Source of the DNA: Hydractinia symbiolongicarpus
Lineage: Eukaryota; Cnidaria; Hydrozoa; Anthoathecata; Hydractiniidae
DNA: 64,000 nt
Assembly: GCF_029227915.1 (NCBI RefSeq)
Contig: NC_079877.1
Location: forward strand, 33,197,851 to 33,261,850
Reading direction: 5' to 3'
Part shown: positions 11,741 to 24,822 of the stretch, in pieces
Layout: each line of letters begins with the position of its first letter
Position numbering within the stretch: the stretch's first letter is position 1
Notes under the pieces: generated by a model
What the model saw: the letters and a program-made list of their open reading frames with translations, nothing else
Databases searched by the model: none
What the model was told of the DNA's origin: nothing
Made by a program: the position numbers and the translations under genes

Positions 11741-13364
11741 CAGCACTAAAGCTCATGAGACTTGTAGTTTTCAGAAATGTTTTCATTTTTGATGAGACGC
11801 TTAATGAAAGTGGTTTAATCGCCGGCAAACGAAAACCCGCGATTTCCCGTAAGTCCCGGACTCGGCCCGTATAGTTAAAAGTATACAAAGAAAGTACCCA
11901 GGGAGTATACTCATTTCCCGAACGATTTTTTAAATTATTTTTTCACCACTAAAACGCATGAGACTTGTAGTTTTCAAAAATGTTTTCATTCTTGATGAGA
12001 CGCTGAATAAAAGAAGTTTAGTCGCCGGCAAACGAAAACCCGCGATTTCCCGTAAATCCCGGGCTTGGCCCGTATAGTCAAAAGTATACAAAGAAAGTAC
12101 CCAGGGAGTAAACTCATTTCCTGAACGATTTTTTAAATTATTTTTTCACCACTAAAACGCGTGAGACTTGTAGTTTTCAAAAGTGTTTTCATTTTTGATG
12201 AGACGCTGAATAAAAGAAGTTTAATCGCCCGCAAACGAAAACCCGCGATTTCCCGTAAATCCCGGGCTTGGCCCGTATAGTTGAATGTATCTAAAGAAAG
12301 TACCCAGGGAGTAAACTCATTTCCCGAACGATTTTTTAAATTATTATTTCAGCACTAAAGCTCATGAGACTTGTAGTTTTCAGAAATGTTTTCATTTTTG
12401 ATGAGACGCTTAATGAAAGTGGTTTAATCGCCGGCAAACGAAAACCCGCGATTTCCCGTAAGTCCCGGACTCGGCCCGTATAGTTAAAAGTATACAAAGA
12501 AAGTACCCAGGGAGTATACTCATTTCCCGAACGATTTTTTAAATTATTTTTTCACCACTAAAACGCATGAGACTTGTAGTTTTCAAAAATGTTTTCATTC
12601 TTGATGAGACGCTGAATAAAAGAAGTTTAGTCGCCGGCAAACGAAAACCCGCGATTTCCCGTAAATCCCGGGCTTGGCCCGTATAGTCAAAAGTATACAA
12701 AGAAAGTACCCAGGGAGTAAACTCATTTCCTGAACGATTTTTTAAATTATTTTTTCACCACTAAAACGCGTGAGACTTGTAGTTTTCAAAAGTGTTTTCA
12801 TTTTTGATGAGACGCTGAATAAAAGAAGTTTAATCGCCCGCAAACGAAAACCCGCGATTTCCCGTAAATCCCGGGCTTGGCCCGTATAGTTGAATGTATC
12901 TAAAGAAAGTACCCAGGGAGTAAACTCATTTCCCGAACGATTTTTTAAATTATTATTTCAGCACTAAAGCTCATGAGACTTGTAGTTTTCAGAAATGTTT
13001 TCATTTTTGATGAGACGCTTAATGAAAGTGGTTTAATCGCCGGCAAACGAAAACCCGCGATTTCCCGTAAGTCCCGGACTCGGCCCGTATAGTTAAAAGT
13101 ATACAAAGAAAGTACCCAGGGAGTATACTCATTTCCCGAACGATTTTTTAAATTATTTTTTCACCACTAAAACGCATGAGACTTGTAGTTTTCAAAAATG
13201 TTTTCATTCTTGATGAGACGCTGAATAAAAGAAGTTTAGTCGCCGGCAAACGAAAACCCGCGATTTCCCGTAAATCCCGGGCTTGGCCCGTATAGTCAAA
13301 AGTATACAAAGAAAGTACCCAGGGAGTAAACTCATTTCCTGAACGATTTTTTAAATTATTTTTT
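11741..13364 (+). repeat. A-B-C trimer array (609-bp period), 2.67 copies
   Basis: A starts at 11741, 12350 and 12959, exactly 609 bp apart. A: CAGCACTAAAGCTC, CGTAAGTCCC, GAGTATACTC. B: ATTCTTGATGAG, TTTAGTCGCC. C: CGCGTGAG, CAAAAGTG, ATCGCCCGC, GTATCTAAAG. The copies appear identical by eye. The third copy stops after B, where a W-X-S-T block (13365) takes over. Confidence 0.88.
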
Positions 13365-13369
13365 CACCA

Positions 13370-16300
13370 CTAAAACGCATGAGACTTGTAGTTTTCAGAA
13401 ATGTTTTCATTTTTGATGAGACGCTTAATGAAAGTGGTTTAATCGCCGGCAAACGAAAACCCGCAATTTCCCGTAAATCCGGGGCTTGGCCCGTATAGTC
13501 GAATGTATACAAAGAAAGTACCCTGTGAGTAAACGCATTTCCAAAACGATTATTGAAATTATCTTTTCACCACTAAAACGCATGAGACTTGTAGTTATCA
13601 CAAATATTTTCATTTTTGATGAGACGCTGTATAAAAGGCGTTTAATCGCCGGCAAACGAAAACCTGCGATTTCCCGTAAATCCTGGACTCGGCCCGTATA
13701 GTCAAAAGTATACAAAGAAAGTACCCAGGGAGTAAACTCATTTCACGAACGATTTTTTAAATTACTAAAACGCGTGAGACTTGTAGTTTTCAAAAGTGTT
13801 TTCATTTTTGATGAGACGCTGAATAAAAGAAGTTTAATCGCCGGCAAATGAAAACCCGCGATTTCCCGTAAATCCCGGGCTTGTCCCGTATAGTTGAATG
13901 TATATAAAGAAAGCACCCAGGGAGTAAACTGATTTCCCGAACGATTTTTTAAATTATTTTTTCACCACTAAAACGCATGAGACTTGTAGTTTTCAGAAAT
14001 GTTTTCATTTTTGATGAGACGCTGAATAAAAGAAGTTTAATCGCCGGCAAATGAAAACCCGCCATTTCCCGTAAATCCCGGACTCGGCCCGCATCGTCAA
14101 AAGTATGCAAAGAAAGTACCCAGGGAGTAAACGCATTTCCCGAACGATTTTTTAAATTATTTTTTCACCACTAAAACGCATGAGACTTGTAGTTTTCAAA
14201 AATTTTTTCATTTTTGATGAGACGCTTAATGAAAGTGGTTTAATCGCCGGCAAACGAAAACCCGCGATTTCCCGTAAATCCCGGGCTTGGCCCGTATAGT
14301 CGAATGTATACAAAGAAAGTACCCTGTGAGAAAACTCATTTCCAAAACGATTTTTTAAATTACCTTTTCACCACTAAAACGCATGAGACTTGTTGTTTTC
14401 AAAAGTGTTTTCATTTTTGATGAGAAGCTGAATAAAAGAAGTTTAATCGCCGGCAAACGAAAATCCGCGATTTCCCGTAAATCCCGGGCTTGGCCCGTAT
14501 AGTCAAAAGTATACAAATAAAGTACCCTGTGAGTAAATTCATTTCCAGAACGATTTTTTAAATTATTTTTTCACCACTAAAACGCATAAGACTTGTAGTT
14601 TTTAAAAATGTTTTCATTTTTGATGAGACGCTGAATAAAAGAAGTTTAATCGCCGGCAAACAAAAACCCGCGATTTCCTGTAAATTCCGGGCTGGACCCG
14701 TATAATCGAATGTATAAAAAGAAAGTACCCTGTGAGTAAACTCATTTCCAAAACGATTTTTTAAATTACCTTTTCACCACTAAAACGCATGAGACTTGTA
14801 GTTTTCAAAAATGTTTTCATTTTTGATGAGACGCTCAATAAAAAAGTTTAATCGCCGGCAAACGAAAACACGCCATTTCCCGTAAACCCCGGACACGGCC
14901 CGTATAGTAAAAAGTATACAAAGAAATTACCCAGGGAGTAAACTCATTTCCCGAACGATTTTTTAAATTATTATTTCACCACTAAAGCTCATGAGACTTG
15001 TAGTTTTCAGAAATGTTTTCATTTTTGATGAGACGTTGAATAAAAGAAGTTTAATCGCCGGCAAACGAAAACCCGCGATTTCCCGTAAATCCCGGGCTTG
15101 GCCCGTATAGTTGAATGTATATAAAGAAAGTAACCAGGGAGTAAACTTATTTCCCGAACGATTTTTTAAATTATTTTTTCACCACTAAAACGCATGAGAC
15201 TTGTAGTTTTCAGAAATGTTTTCCATTTTGATGAGACGCTTAATGAAAGTATTTTAATCGCCGGCAAACGAAAACCTGCGATTTCCCGTAAATCCTGGAC
15301 TCGGCCGTATAGTCAAAAGTATACAAAGAAAGTACCCAGGGAGTAAACTCATTTCACGAACGATTTTTTAAATTATTATTTCACCACTAAAGCCCATGAG
15401 ACTTGTAGTTTTCAGAAATGTTCTCATTTTTGATGAGACGCTGAATAAAAGAAGTTTAATCGCCGGCAAACGAAAACCCGCCATTTTTCGTAAACCCCGG
15501 ACAGGGCCCGTATAGTCAAAGGTATACAAAGAAAGTACCCAGGGAGTAAACTCATTTCCCGAGCGATTTTTTAAATTATTTTTTCACCACTAAAACGCAT
15601 GAGACTTGTAGTTTTCCGAAATGTTTTCATTTTTGATGAGACGCCTAATGAAAGTGGTTTAATCGCCGGCAAACGAACACCCGCGATTTCCCGTAAATAC
15701 CGGGCTTGGCCCGTATGGTCAAAAGTATACAAAGAAAGTACCCAGGGAGTAAACTCATTTCCCGAACGATTTTTTAAATTATTTTTTCACCACTAAAACC
15801 CATGAGACTTGTAGTTTTCAAAAACGTTTTCATTTTTGATGAGACGCTTAATGAAAGAGGTTTAATCGCCGGCAACGAAAACCCGCGATTTCACATAAAT
15901 CCCGGGCTTGGCTCGTATAGTCGAATGTATACAATGAAAGTACCCAGGGTGTAAACTCATTTCCCGAACGATTTTTTAAATTTTTTTTCACCACTAAAAT
16001 GCATGAGACTTGTAGTTTTCAAAAATGTTTTCATTTTTGATGAGACGCTGAATAAAAGACGTTTAATCGCCGGCAAACGAAAACCCGCGATTTCCCGTAA
16101 ATCCCGGCTTTGCCCGTATAGTCAAAAGTATACAAAGAAAGTACCCAGGGAGTAAACTCGTTTCCCGAACGATTTTTTAAATTATTTTTTCACCACTAAA
16201 ACGCGTGAGACTTGTAGTTTTCAAAAATATTTTCATTATTGATGAGACGCTGACAAAAGAAGTTTAATTGCCGGCAAACGAAAACCCGCCATTTCCCGTA

Positions 16301-17019
16301 AACCCCGGACTCGGCCCGTATAGTCAAAAGTATACAAAGAAAGTACCCAGGTGTAAACTCATTTCCCATGTATACAAAGAAAGTACTCTGTGAGTAAACT
16401 CATTTCCTAAACGATTTTTAAAATTTCTTTTCACCACTAAAACGCATGAGACTTGTAGTTTTCAAAAATGTTTTCATTTTTGATGAGAAGCTGATTAAAA
16501 AAGTTTAATCGCCGGCAAACGAAAACCCGCCATTTCCCGTAAACCCCGGACTCGGCCCGTATAGTCAAAAGTACACAAAGAAAGTACCCAGGGAGTAAAC
16601 TCATTTCCCGAACGATTTTTTATATTATTTTTTCACCACTAAAACGCATGAGACTTGTAGTTTTCAGAAATGTTTTCATTCTTGATGAGACGCTTAATGA
16701 AAGTGGTTTAATCGCCGGCAAACGAAAACCCGCGATTTCCCGTAAATCCGGGGCTTGGCCGGTATAATCGAATGTATACAAAGAAAGTACCTTGTGAGTA
16801 AACTCATTTCCAAAACGATTATTGAAATTATCTTTTCACAACTAAAACGCATGAGACTTGTAGTTATCAAAAATGTTTTCATTTTTGATGAGACGCTGAA
16901 TAAAAGGAGTTTAATCGCCGGCAAACGAAAACCTGCGATTTCCCGTAAATCCTGGACTCGGCCCGTATAGTCAAAAGTATACAAAGAAAGTACCCAGGGA
17001 GTAAACTCATTTATCGAAC
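13370..17019 (+). repeat. 3650-bp block, copy 2 of the 5705-bp pair
   Basis: Copy of 7665-11314, including W-X-S-T (S junction at 13764), the F cassette (15180-16633) with its partial duplication at 16330-16409, and W-X (16634-17039). It continues directly into an A-B-C trimer instead of Y-Z, which marks a recombination edge at 17020. Confidence 0.85.
15180..16633 (+). repeat. F cassette within the copied block
   Basis: F1-F7, exactly 5705 bp after the cassette at 9475. It carries the same GTATTTTAATCG in F1 and the same partial duplication in F6 (GTATACAAAG at 16330 and 16370). Confidence 0.85.
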
Positions 17020-17039
17020 GATTTTTTAAATTATTATTT

Positions 17040-17648
17040 CAGCACTAAAGCTCATGAGACTTGTAGTTTTCAGAAATGTTTTCATTTTTGATGAGACGCT
17101 TAATGAAAGTGGTTTAATCGCCGGCAAACGAAAACCCGCGATTTCCCGTAAGTCCCGGACTCGGCCCGTATAGTTAAAAGTATACAAAGAAAGTACCCAG
17201 GGAGTATACTCATTTCCCGAACGATTTTTTAAATTATTTTTTCACCACTAAAACGCATGAGACTTGTAGTTTTCAAAAATGTTTTCATTCTTGATGAGAC
17301 GCTGAATAAAAGAAGTTTAGTCGCCGGCAAACGAAAACCCGCGATTTCCCGTAAATCCCGGGCTTGGCCCGTATAGTCAAAAGTATACAAAGAAAGTACC
17401 CAGGGAGTAAACTCATTTCCTGAACGATTTTTTAAATTATTTTTTCACCACTAAAACGCGTGAGACTTGTAGTTTTCAAAAGTGTTTTCATTTTTGATGA
17501 GACGCTGAATAAAAGAAGTTTAATCGCCCGCAAACGAAAACCCGCGATTTCCCGTAAATCCCGGGCTTGGCCCGTATAGTTGAATGTATCTAAAGAAAGT
17601 ACCCAGGGAGTAAACTTATTTCCCGAACGATTTTTTAAATTATTTTTT
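17040..17648 (+). repeat. Single A-B-C trimer (609 bp)
   Basis: Same three monomer types as at 11741. C continues into AAACTTATTTCCC, and F1 follows at 17649. Preceded by W-X with a crossover near 17020, so Y and Z are missing. Confidence 0.82.
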
Positions 17649-19105
17649 CACCACTAAAACGCATGAGACTTGTAGTTTTCAGAAATGTTTTCCATTTTGA
17701 TGAGACGCTTAATGAAAGTGGTTTAATCGCCGGCAAACGAAAACTTGCGATTTCCCGTAAATCCTGGACTCGGCCCGTATAGTCAAAAGTATACAAAGAA
17801 AGTACCCAGGGAGTAAACTCATTTCACGAACGATTTTTTAAATTATTATTTCACCACTAAAGCCCATGAGACTTGTAGTTTTCAGAAATGTTCTCATTTT
17901 TGATGAGACGCTGAATAAAAGAAGTTTAATCGCCGGCAAACGAAAACCCGCCATTTTTCGTAAACCCCGGACAGGGCCCGTATAGTCAAAGGTATACAAA
18001 GAAAGTACCCAGGGAGTAAACTCATTTCCCGAGCGATTTTTTAAATTATTTTTTCACCACTAAAACGCATGAGACTTGTAGTTTTCCGAAATGTTTTCAT
18101 TTTTGATGAGACGCCTAATGAAAGTGGTTTAATCGCCGGCAAACGAACACCCGCGATTTCCCGTAAATACCGGGCTTGGCCCGTATGGTCAAAAGTATAC
18201 AAAGAAAGTACCCAGGGAGTAAACTCATTTCCCGAACGATTTTTTAAATTATTTTTTCACCACTAAAACCCATGAGACTTGTAGTTTTCAAAAACGTTTT
18301 CATTTTTGATGAGACGCTTAATGAAAGAGGTTTAATCGCCGGCAACGAAAACCCGCGATTTCACATAAATCCCGGGCTTGGCCCGTATAGTCGAATGTAT
18401 ACAATGAAAGTACCCAGGGTGTAAACTCATTTCCCGAACGATTTTTTAAATTTTTTTTTACACCACTAAAATGCATGAGACTTGTAGTTTTCAAAAATGT
18501 TTTCATTTTTGATGAGACGCTGAATAAAAGACGTTTAATCGCCGGCAAACGAAAACCCGCGATTTCCCGTAAATCCCGGCTTTGCCCGTATAGTCAAAAG
18601 TATACAAAGAAAGTACCCAGGGAGTAAACTCGTTTCCCGAACGATTTTTTAAATTATTTTTTCACCACTAAAACGCGTGAGACTTGTAGTTTTCAAAAAT
18701 ATTTTCATTATTGATGAGACGCTGACAAAAGAAGTTTAATTGCCGGCAAACGAAAACCCGCCATTTCCCGTAAACCCCGGACTCGGCCCGTATAGTCAAA
18801 AGTATACAAAGAAAGTACCCAGGTGTAAACTCATTTCCCATGTATACAAAGAAAGTACTCTGTGAGTAAACTAATTTCCTAAACGATTTTTAAAATTTCT
18901 TTTCACCACTAAAACGCATGAGACTTGTAGTTTTCAAAAATGTTTTCATTTTTGATGAGAAGCTGATTAAAAAAGTTTAATCGCCGGCAAACGAAAACCC
19001 GCCATTTCCCGTAAACCCCGGACTCGGCCCGTATAGTCAAAAGTACACAAAGAAAGTACCCAGGGAGTAAACTCATTTCCCGAACGATTTTTTATATTAT
19101 TTTTT
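17649..19105 (+). repeat. F cassette (1457 bp)
   Basis: F1-F7. F1 has GTGGTTTAATCG and AAAACTTGCG, differing from the cassettes at 9475 and 15180 and matching the later ones at 21744 and 27462. F6 has the 40-bp partial duplication (second copy from about 18841), followed by AAACTAATTTCC. Confidence 0.83.
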
Positions 19106-20728
19106 CACCACTAAAACGCATGAGACTTGTAGTTTTCAGAAATGTTTTCATTCTTGATGAGACGCTTAATGAAAGTGGTTTAATCGCCGGCAAACGAAAA
19201 CCCGCGATTTCCCGTAAATCCGGGGCTTGGCCGGTATAATCGAATGTATACAAAGAAAGTACCTTGTGAGTAAACTCATTTCCAAAACGATTATTGAAAT
19301 TATCTTTTCACAACTAAAACGCATGAGACTTGTAGTTATCAAAAATGTTTTCATTTTTGATGAGACGCTGAATAAAAGGAGTTTAATCGCCGGCAAACGA
19401 AAACCTGCGATTTCCCGTAAATCCTGGACTCGGCCCGTATAGTCAAAAGTATACAAAGAAAGTACCCAGGGAGTAAACTCATTTATCGAACTATTTTTTA
19501 ATTTATTAATTCACCACTAAAGCCCATGAGACTTGTAGTTTTCAGAAATGTTTTCATTTTTGATGAGACGCTTAATGAATGTGGTTTAATAGCCGGCAAA
19601 CGAAAACCCGCGACTTCCTGTAAATCCCGGGCTAGGCCCGTATAGTCGAATGTATAAAAAGAAAGTACCCTGTGAGTAAACTCATTTCCAAAACGATTTT
19701 TTAAATTACCTTTTCACCACTAAAACGCATGAGACTTGTAGTTTTCAAAAATGTTTTCATTTCTGATGAGACGCTGAATAAAAGAAGTTTAATTGCCGGC
19801 AAACGAAAACCCGCCATTTCCCGTAAACCCCGGACACGGCCCGTATAGTCAAAAGTATACAAAAAAGTACCCAGGGAGTAAACTCATTTCCCGAACGATT
19901 TTTTAAATTATTATTTCAGCACTAAAGCTGATGAGACTTGTTGTTTTCAGAAATGTTTTCATTTTTGATGAGACGCTTAATGAAAGTGGTTTAATCGCCG
20001 GCAAACGAAAACCCGCGATTTCCCGTAAGTCCCGGACTCGGCCCGTATAGTTAAAAGTATACAAAGAAAGTACCCAGGGAGTATACTCATTTCCCGAACG
20101 ATTTTTTAAATTATTTTTTCACCACTAAAACGCATGAGACTTGTAGTTTTCAAAAATGTTTTCATTCTTGATGAGACGCTGAATAAAAGAAGTTTAGTCG
20201 CCGGCAAACGAAAACCCGCGATTTCCCGTAAATCCCGGGCTTGGCCCGTATAGTCAAAAGTATACAAAGAAAGTACCCAGGGAGTAAACTCATTTCCTGA
20301 ACGATTTTTTAAATTATTTTTTCACCACTAAAACGCGTGAGACTTGTAGTTTTCAAAAGTGTTTTCATTTTTGATGAGACGCTGAATAAAAGAAGTTTAA
20401 TCGCCCGCAAACGAAAACCCGCGATTTCCCGTAAATCCCGGGCTTGGCCCGTATAGTTGAATGTATCTAAAGAAAGTACCCAGGGAGTAAACTGATTTCC
20501 CGAATGATTTTTTAAATTATTTTTTCACCACTAAAACGCATGAGACTTGTAGTTTTCAGAAATGTTTTCGTTTTTGATGAGACGCTGAATAAAAGGAGTT
20601 TAATCGCCGGCAAACGAAAACCTGCGATTTCCCGTAAATCCTGGACTCGGCCCGTATAGTTAAAAGTATACAAAGAAAGTACCCAGGGAGTAAATTCATT
20701 TCACGAACGATTTTTTAAATTATTATTT
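19106..20728 (+). repeat. 8-monomer HOR unit W-X-Y-Z-A-B-C-H, alpha type (1623 bp)
   Basis: First full unit. The alpha type is defined by A reading AAAGCTGATGAG and CTTGTTGTTTTC. Z has a one-base loss (ATACAAAAAAGTACCC), giving 1623 instead of 1624 bp. H is marked by TTTTCGTTTTTGATG and AAATTCATTTCACG. Confidence 0.87.
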
Positions 20729-21743
20729 CACCACTAAAACGCATGAGACTTGTAGTTTTCAAAAATGTTTTCATTCTTGATGAGACGCTTAATGAAAGTG
20801 GTTTAATCGCCGGCAAACGAAAACCCGCGATTTCCCGTAAATCCGGGGCTTGGCCGGTATAATCGAATGTATACAAAGAAAGTACCTTGTGAGTAAACTC
20901 ATTTCCAAAACGATTATTGAAATTATCTTTTCACAACTAAAACGCATGAGACTTGTAGTTATCAAAAATGTTTTCATTTTTGATGAGACGCTGAATAAAA
21001 GGAGTTTAATCGCCGGCAAACGAAAACCTGCGATTTCCCGTAAATCCTGGACTCGGCCCGTATAGTCAAAAGTATACAAAGAAAGTACCCAGGGAGTAAA
21101 CTCATTTATCGAACTATTTTTTAATTTATTAATTCACCACTAAAGCCCATGAGACTTGTAGTTTTCAGAAATGTTTTCATTTTTGATGAGACGCTTAATG
21201 AATGTGGTTTAATAGCCGGCAAACGAAAACCTGCGACTTCCTGTAAATCCCGAGCTGGGCCCGTATAGTCGAATGTATAAAAAGAAAGTACCCTGTGAGT
21301 AAACTCATTTCCAAAACGATTTTTTAAATTACCTTTTCACCACTAAAACGCATGAGACTTGTAGTTTTCAAAAATGTTTTCATTTCTGATGAGACGCTGA
21401 ATAAAAGAAGTTTAATTGCCGGCAAACGAAAACCCGCCATTTCCCGTAAACCCCGGACACGGCCCGTATAGTCAAAAGTATACAAAGAAAGTACCCAGGG
21501 AGTAAACTCATTTCCCGAACGATTTTTTAAATTATTATTTCAGCACTAAAGCTCATGAGACTTGTAGTTTTCAGAAATGTTTTCATTTTTGATGAGACGC
21601 TTAATGAAAGTGGTTTAATCGCCGGCAAACGAAAACCCGCGATTTCCCGTAAGTCCCGGGCTTGGCCCGTATAGTTGAATGTATCTAAAGAAAGTACCCA
21701 GGGAGTAAACTTATTTCCCGAACGATTTTTTAAATTATTTTTT
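20729..21743 (+). repeat. Truncated HOR unit W-X-Y-Z-(A/C hybrid), 1015 bp
   Basis: Five monomers. The fifth (21541-21743) begins as A (CAGCACTAAAGCTC, CGTAAG) and ends as C (CCCGGGCTTGG, GTTGAATGTATCTAAAG). This joins the unit to the F cassette and skips exactly two monomers. The join falls in 21654-21659. Confidence 0.85.
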
Positions 21744-23198
21744 CACCACTAAAACGCATGAGACTTGTAGTTTTCAGAAATGTTTTCCATTTTGATGAGA
21801 CGCTTAATGAAAGTGGTTTAATCGCCGGCAAACGAAAACTTGCGATTTCCCGTAAATCCTGGACTCGGCCCGTATAGTCAAAAGTATACAAAGAAAGTAC
21901 CCAGGGAGTAAACTCATTTCACGAACGATTTTTTAAATTATTATTTCACCACTAAAGCCCATGAGACTTGTAGTTTTCAGAAATGTTCTCATTTTTGATG
22001 AGACGCTGAATAAAAGAAGTTTAATCGCCGGCAAACGAAAACCCGCCATTTTTCGTAAACCCCGGACAGGGCCCGTATAGTCAAAGGTATACAAAGAAAG
22101 TACCCAGGGAGTAAACTCATTTCCCGAGCGATTTTTTAAATTATTTTTTCACCACTAAAACGCATGAGACTTGTAGTTTTCCGAAATGTTTTCATTTTTG
22201 ATGAGACGCCTAATGAAAGTGGTTTAATCGCCGGCAAACGAACACCCGCGATTTCCCGTAAATACCGGGCTTGGCCCGTATGGTCAAAAGTATACAAAGA
22301 AAGTACCCAGGGAGTAAACTCATTTCCCGAACGATTTTTTAAATTATTTTTTCACCACTAAAACCCATGAGACTTGTAGTTTTCAAAAACGTTTTCATTT
22401 TTGATGAGACGCTTAATGAAAGAGGTTTAATCGCCGGCAACGAAAACCCGCGATTTCACATAAATCCCGGGCTTGGCCCGTATAGTCGAATGTATACAAT
22501 GAAAGTACCCAGGGTGTAAACTCATTTCCCGAACGATTTTTTAAATTTTTTTTCACCACTAAAATGCATGAGACTTGTAGTTTTCAAAAATGTTTTCATT
22601 TTTGATGAGACGCTGAATAAAAGACGTTTAATCGCCGGCAAACGAAAACCCGCGATTTCCCGTAAATCCCGGCTTTGCCCGTATAGTCAAAAGTATACAA
22701 AGAAAGTACCCAGGGAGTAAACTCGTTTCCTGAACGATTTTTTAAATTATTTTTTCACCACTAAAACGCGTGAGACTTGTAGTTTTCAAAAATATTTTCA
22801 TTATTGATGAGACGCTGACAAAAGAAGTTTAATTGCCGGCAAACGAAAACCCGCCATTTCCCGTAAACCCCGGACTCGGCCCGTATAGTCAAAAGTATAC
22901 AAAGAAAGTACCCAGGTGTAAACTCATTTCCCATGTATACAAAGAAAGTACTCTGTGAGTAAACTCATTTCCTAAACGATTTTTAAAATTTCTTTTCACC
23001 ACTAAAACGCATGAGACTTGTAGTTTTCAAAAATGTTTTCATTTTTGATGAGAAGCTGATTAAAAAAGTTTAATCGCCGGCAAACGAAAACCCGCCATTT
23101 CCCGTAAACCCCGGACTCGGCCCGTATAGTCAAAAGTACACAAAGAAAGTACCCAGGGAGTAAACTCATTTCCCGAACGATTTTTTATATTATTTTTT
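21744..23198 (+). repeat. F cassette (1455 bp)
   Basis: F1-F7 with AAAACTTGCG in F1 and the 40-bp partial duplication in F6 (second copy from about 22935). F5 ends with TTTCCTGAACG instead of TTTCCCGAACG, a private change. Confidence 0.84.
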
Positions 23199-24822
23199 CA
23201 CCACTAAAACGCATGAGACTTGTAGTTTTCAGAAATGTTTTCATTCTTGATGAGACGCTTAATGAAAGTGGTTTAATCGCCGGCAAACGAAAACCCGCGA
23301 TTTCCCGTAAATCCGGGGCTTGGCCGGTATAATCGAATGTATACAAAGAAAGTACCTTGTGAGTAAACTCATTTCCAAAACGATTATTGAAATTATCTTT
23401 TCACAACTAAAACGCATGAGACTTGTAGTTATCAAAAATGTTTTCATTTTTGATGAGACGCTGAATAAAAGGAGTTTAATCGCCGGCAAACGAAAACCTG
23501 CGATTTCCCGTAAATCCTGGACTCGGCCCGTATAGTCAAAAGTATACAAAGAAAGTACCCAGGGAGTAAACTCATTTATCGAACTATTTTTTAATTTATT
23601 AATTCACCACTAAAGCCCATGAGACTTGTAGTTTTCAGAAATGTTTTCATTTTTGATGAGACGCTTAATGAATGTGGTTTAATAGCCGGCAAACGAAAAC
23701 CCGCGACTTCCTGTAAATCCCGGGCTGGGCCCGTATAGTCGAATGTATAAAAAGAAAGTACCCTGTGAGTAAACTCATTTCCAAAACGATTTTTTAAATT
23801 ACCTTTTCACCACTAAAACGCATGAGACTTGTAGTTTTCAAAAATGTTTTCATTTCTGATGAGACGCTGAATAAAAGAAGTTTAATTGCCGGCAAACGAA
23901 AACCCGCCATTTCCCGTAAACCCCGGACACGGCCCGTATAGTCAAAAGTATACAAAGAAAGTACCCAGGGAGTAAACTCATTTCCCGAACGATTTTTTAA
24001 ATTATTATTTCAGCACTAAAGCTGATGAGACTTGTTGTTTTCAGAAATGTTTTCATTTTTGATGAGACGCTTAATGAAAGTGGTTTAATCGCCGGCAAAC
24101 GAAAACCCGCGATTTCCCGTAAGTCCCGGACTCGGCCCGTATAGTTAAAAGTATACAAAGAAAGTACCCAGGGAGTATACTCATTTCCCGAACGATTTTT
24201 TAAATTATTTTTTCACCACTAAAACGCATGAGACTTGTAGTTTTCAAAAATGTTTTCATTCTTGATGAGACGCTGAATAAAAGAAGTTTAGTCGCCGGCA
24301 AACGAAAACCCGCGATTTCCCGTAAATCCCGGGCTTGGCCCGTATAGTCAAAAGTATACAAAGAAAGTACCCAGGGAGTAAACTCATTTCCTGAACGATT
24401 TTTTAAATTATTTTTTCACCACTAAAACGCGTGAGACTTGTAGTTTTCAAAAGTGTTTTCATTTTTGATGAGACGCTGAATAAAAGAAGTTTAATCGCCC
24501 GCAAACGGAAACCCGCGATTTCCCGTAAATCCCGGGCTTGGCCCGTATAGTTGAATGTATCTAAAGAAAGTACCCAGGGAGTAAACTGATTTCCCGAATG
24601 ATTTTTTAAATTATTTTTTCACCACTAAAACGCATGAGACTTGTAGTTTTCAGAAATGTTTTCGTTTTTGATGAGACGCTGAATAAAAGGAGTTTAATCG
24701 CCGGCAAACGAAAACCTGCGATTTCCCGTAAATCCTGGACTCGGCCCGTATAGTTAAAAGTATACAAAGAAAGTACCCAGGGAGTAAATTCATTTCACGA
24801 ACGATTTTTTAAATTATTATTT
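23199..24822 (+). repeat. 8-monomer HOR unit, alpha type (1624 bp)
   Basis: A has AAAGCTGATGAG and CTTGTTG. C has CAAACGGAAACCC (24508), a marker shared only with the alpha units at 28676 and 33544. Length is exactly 8 x 203. Confidence 0.88.
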
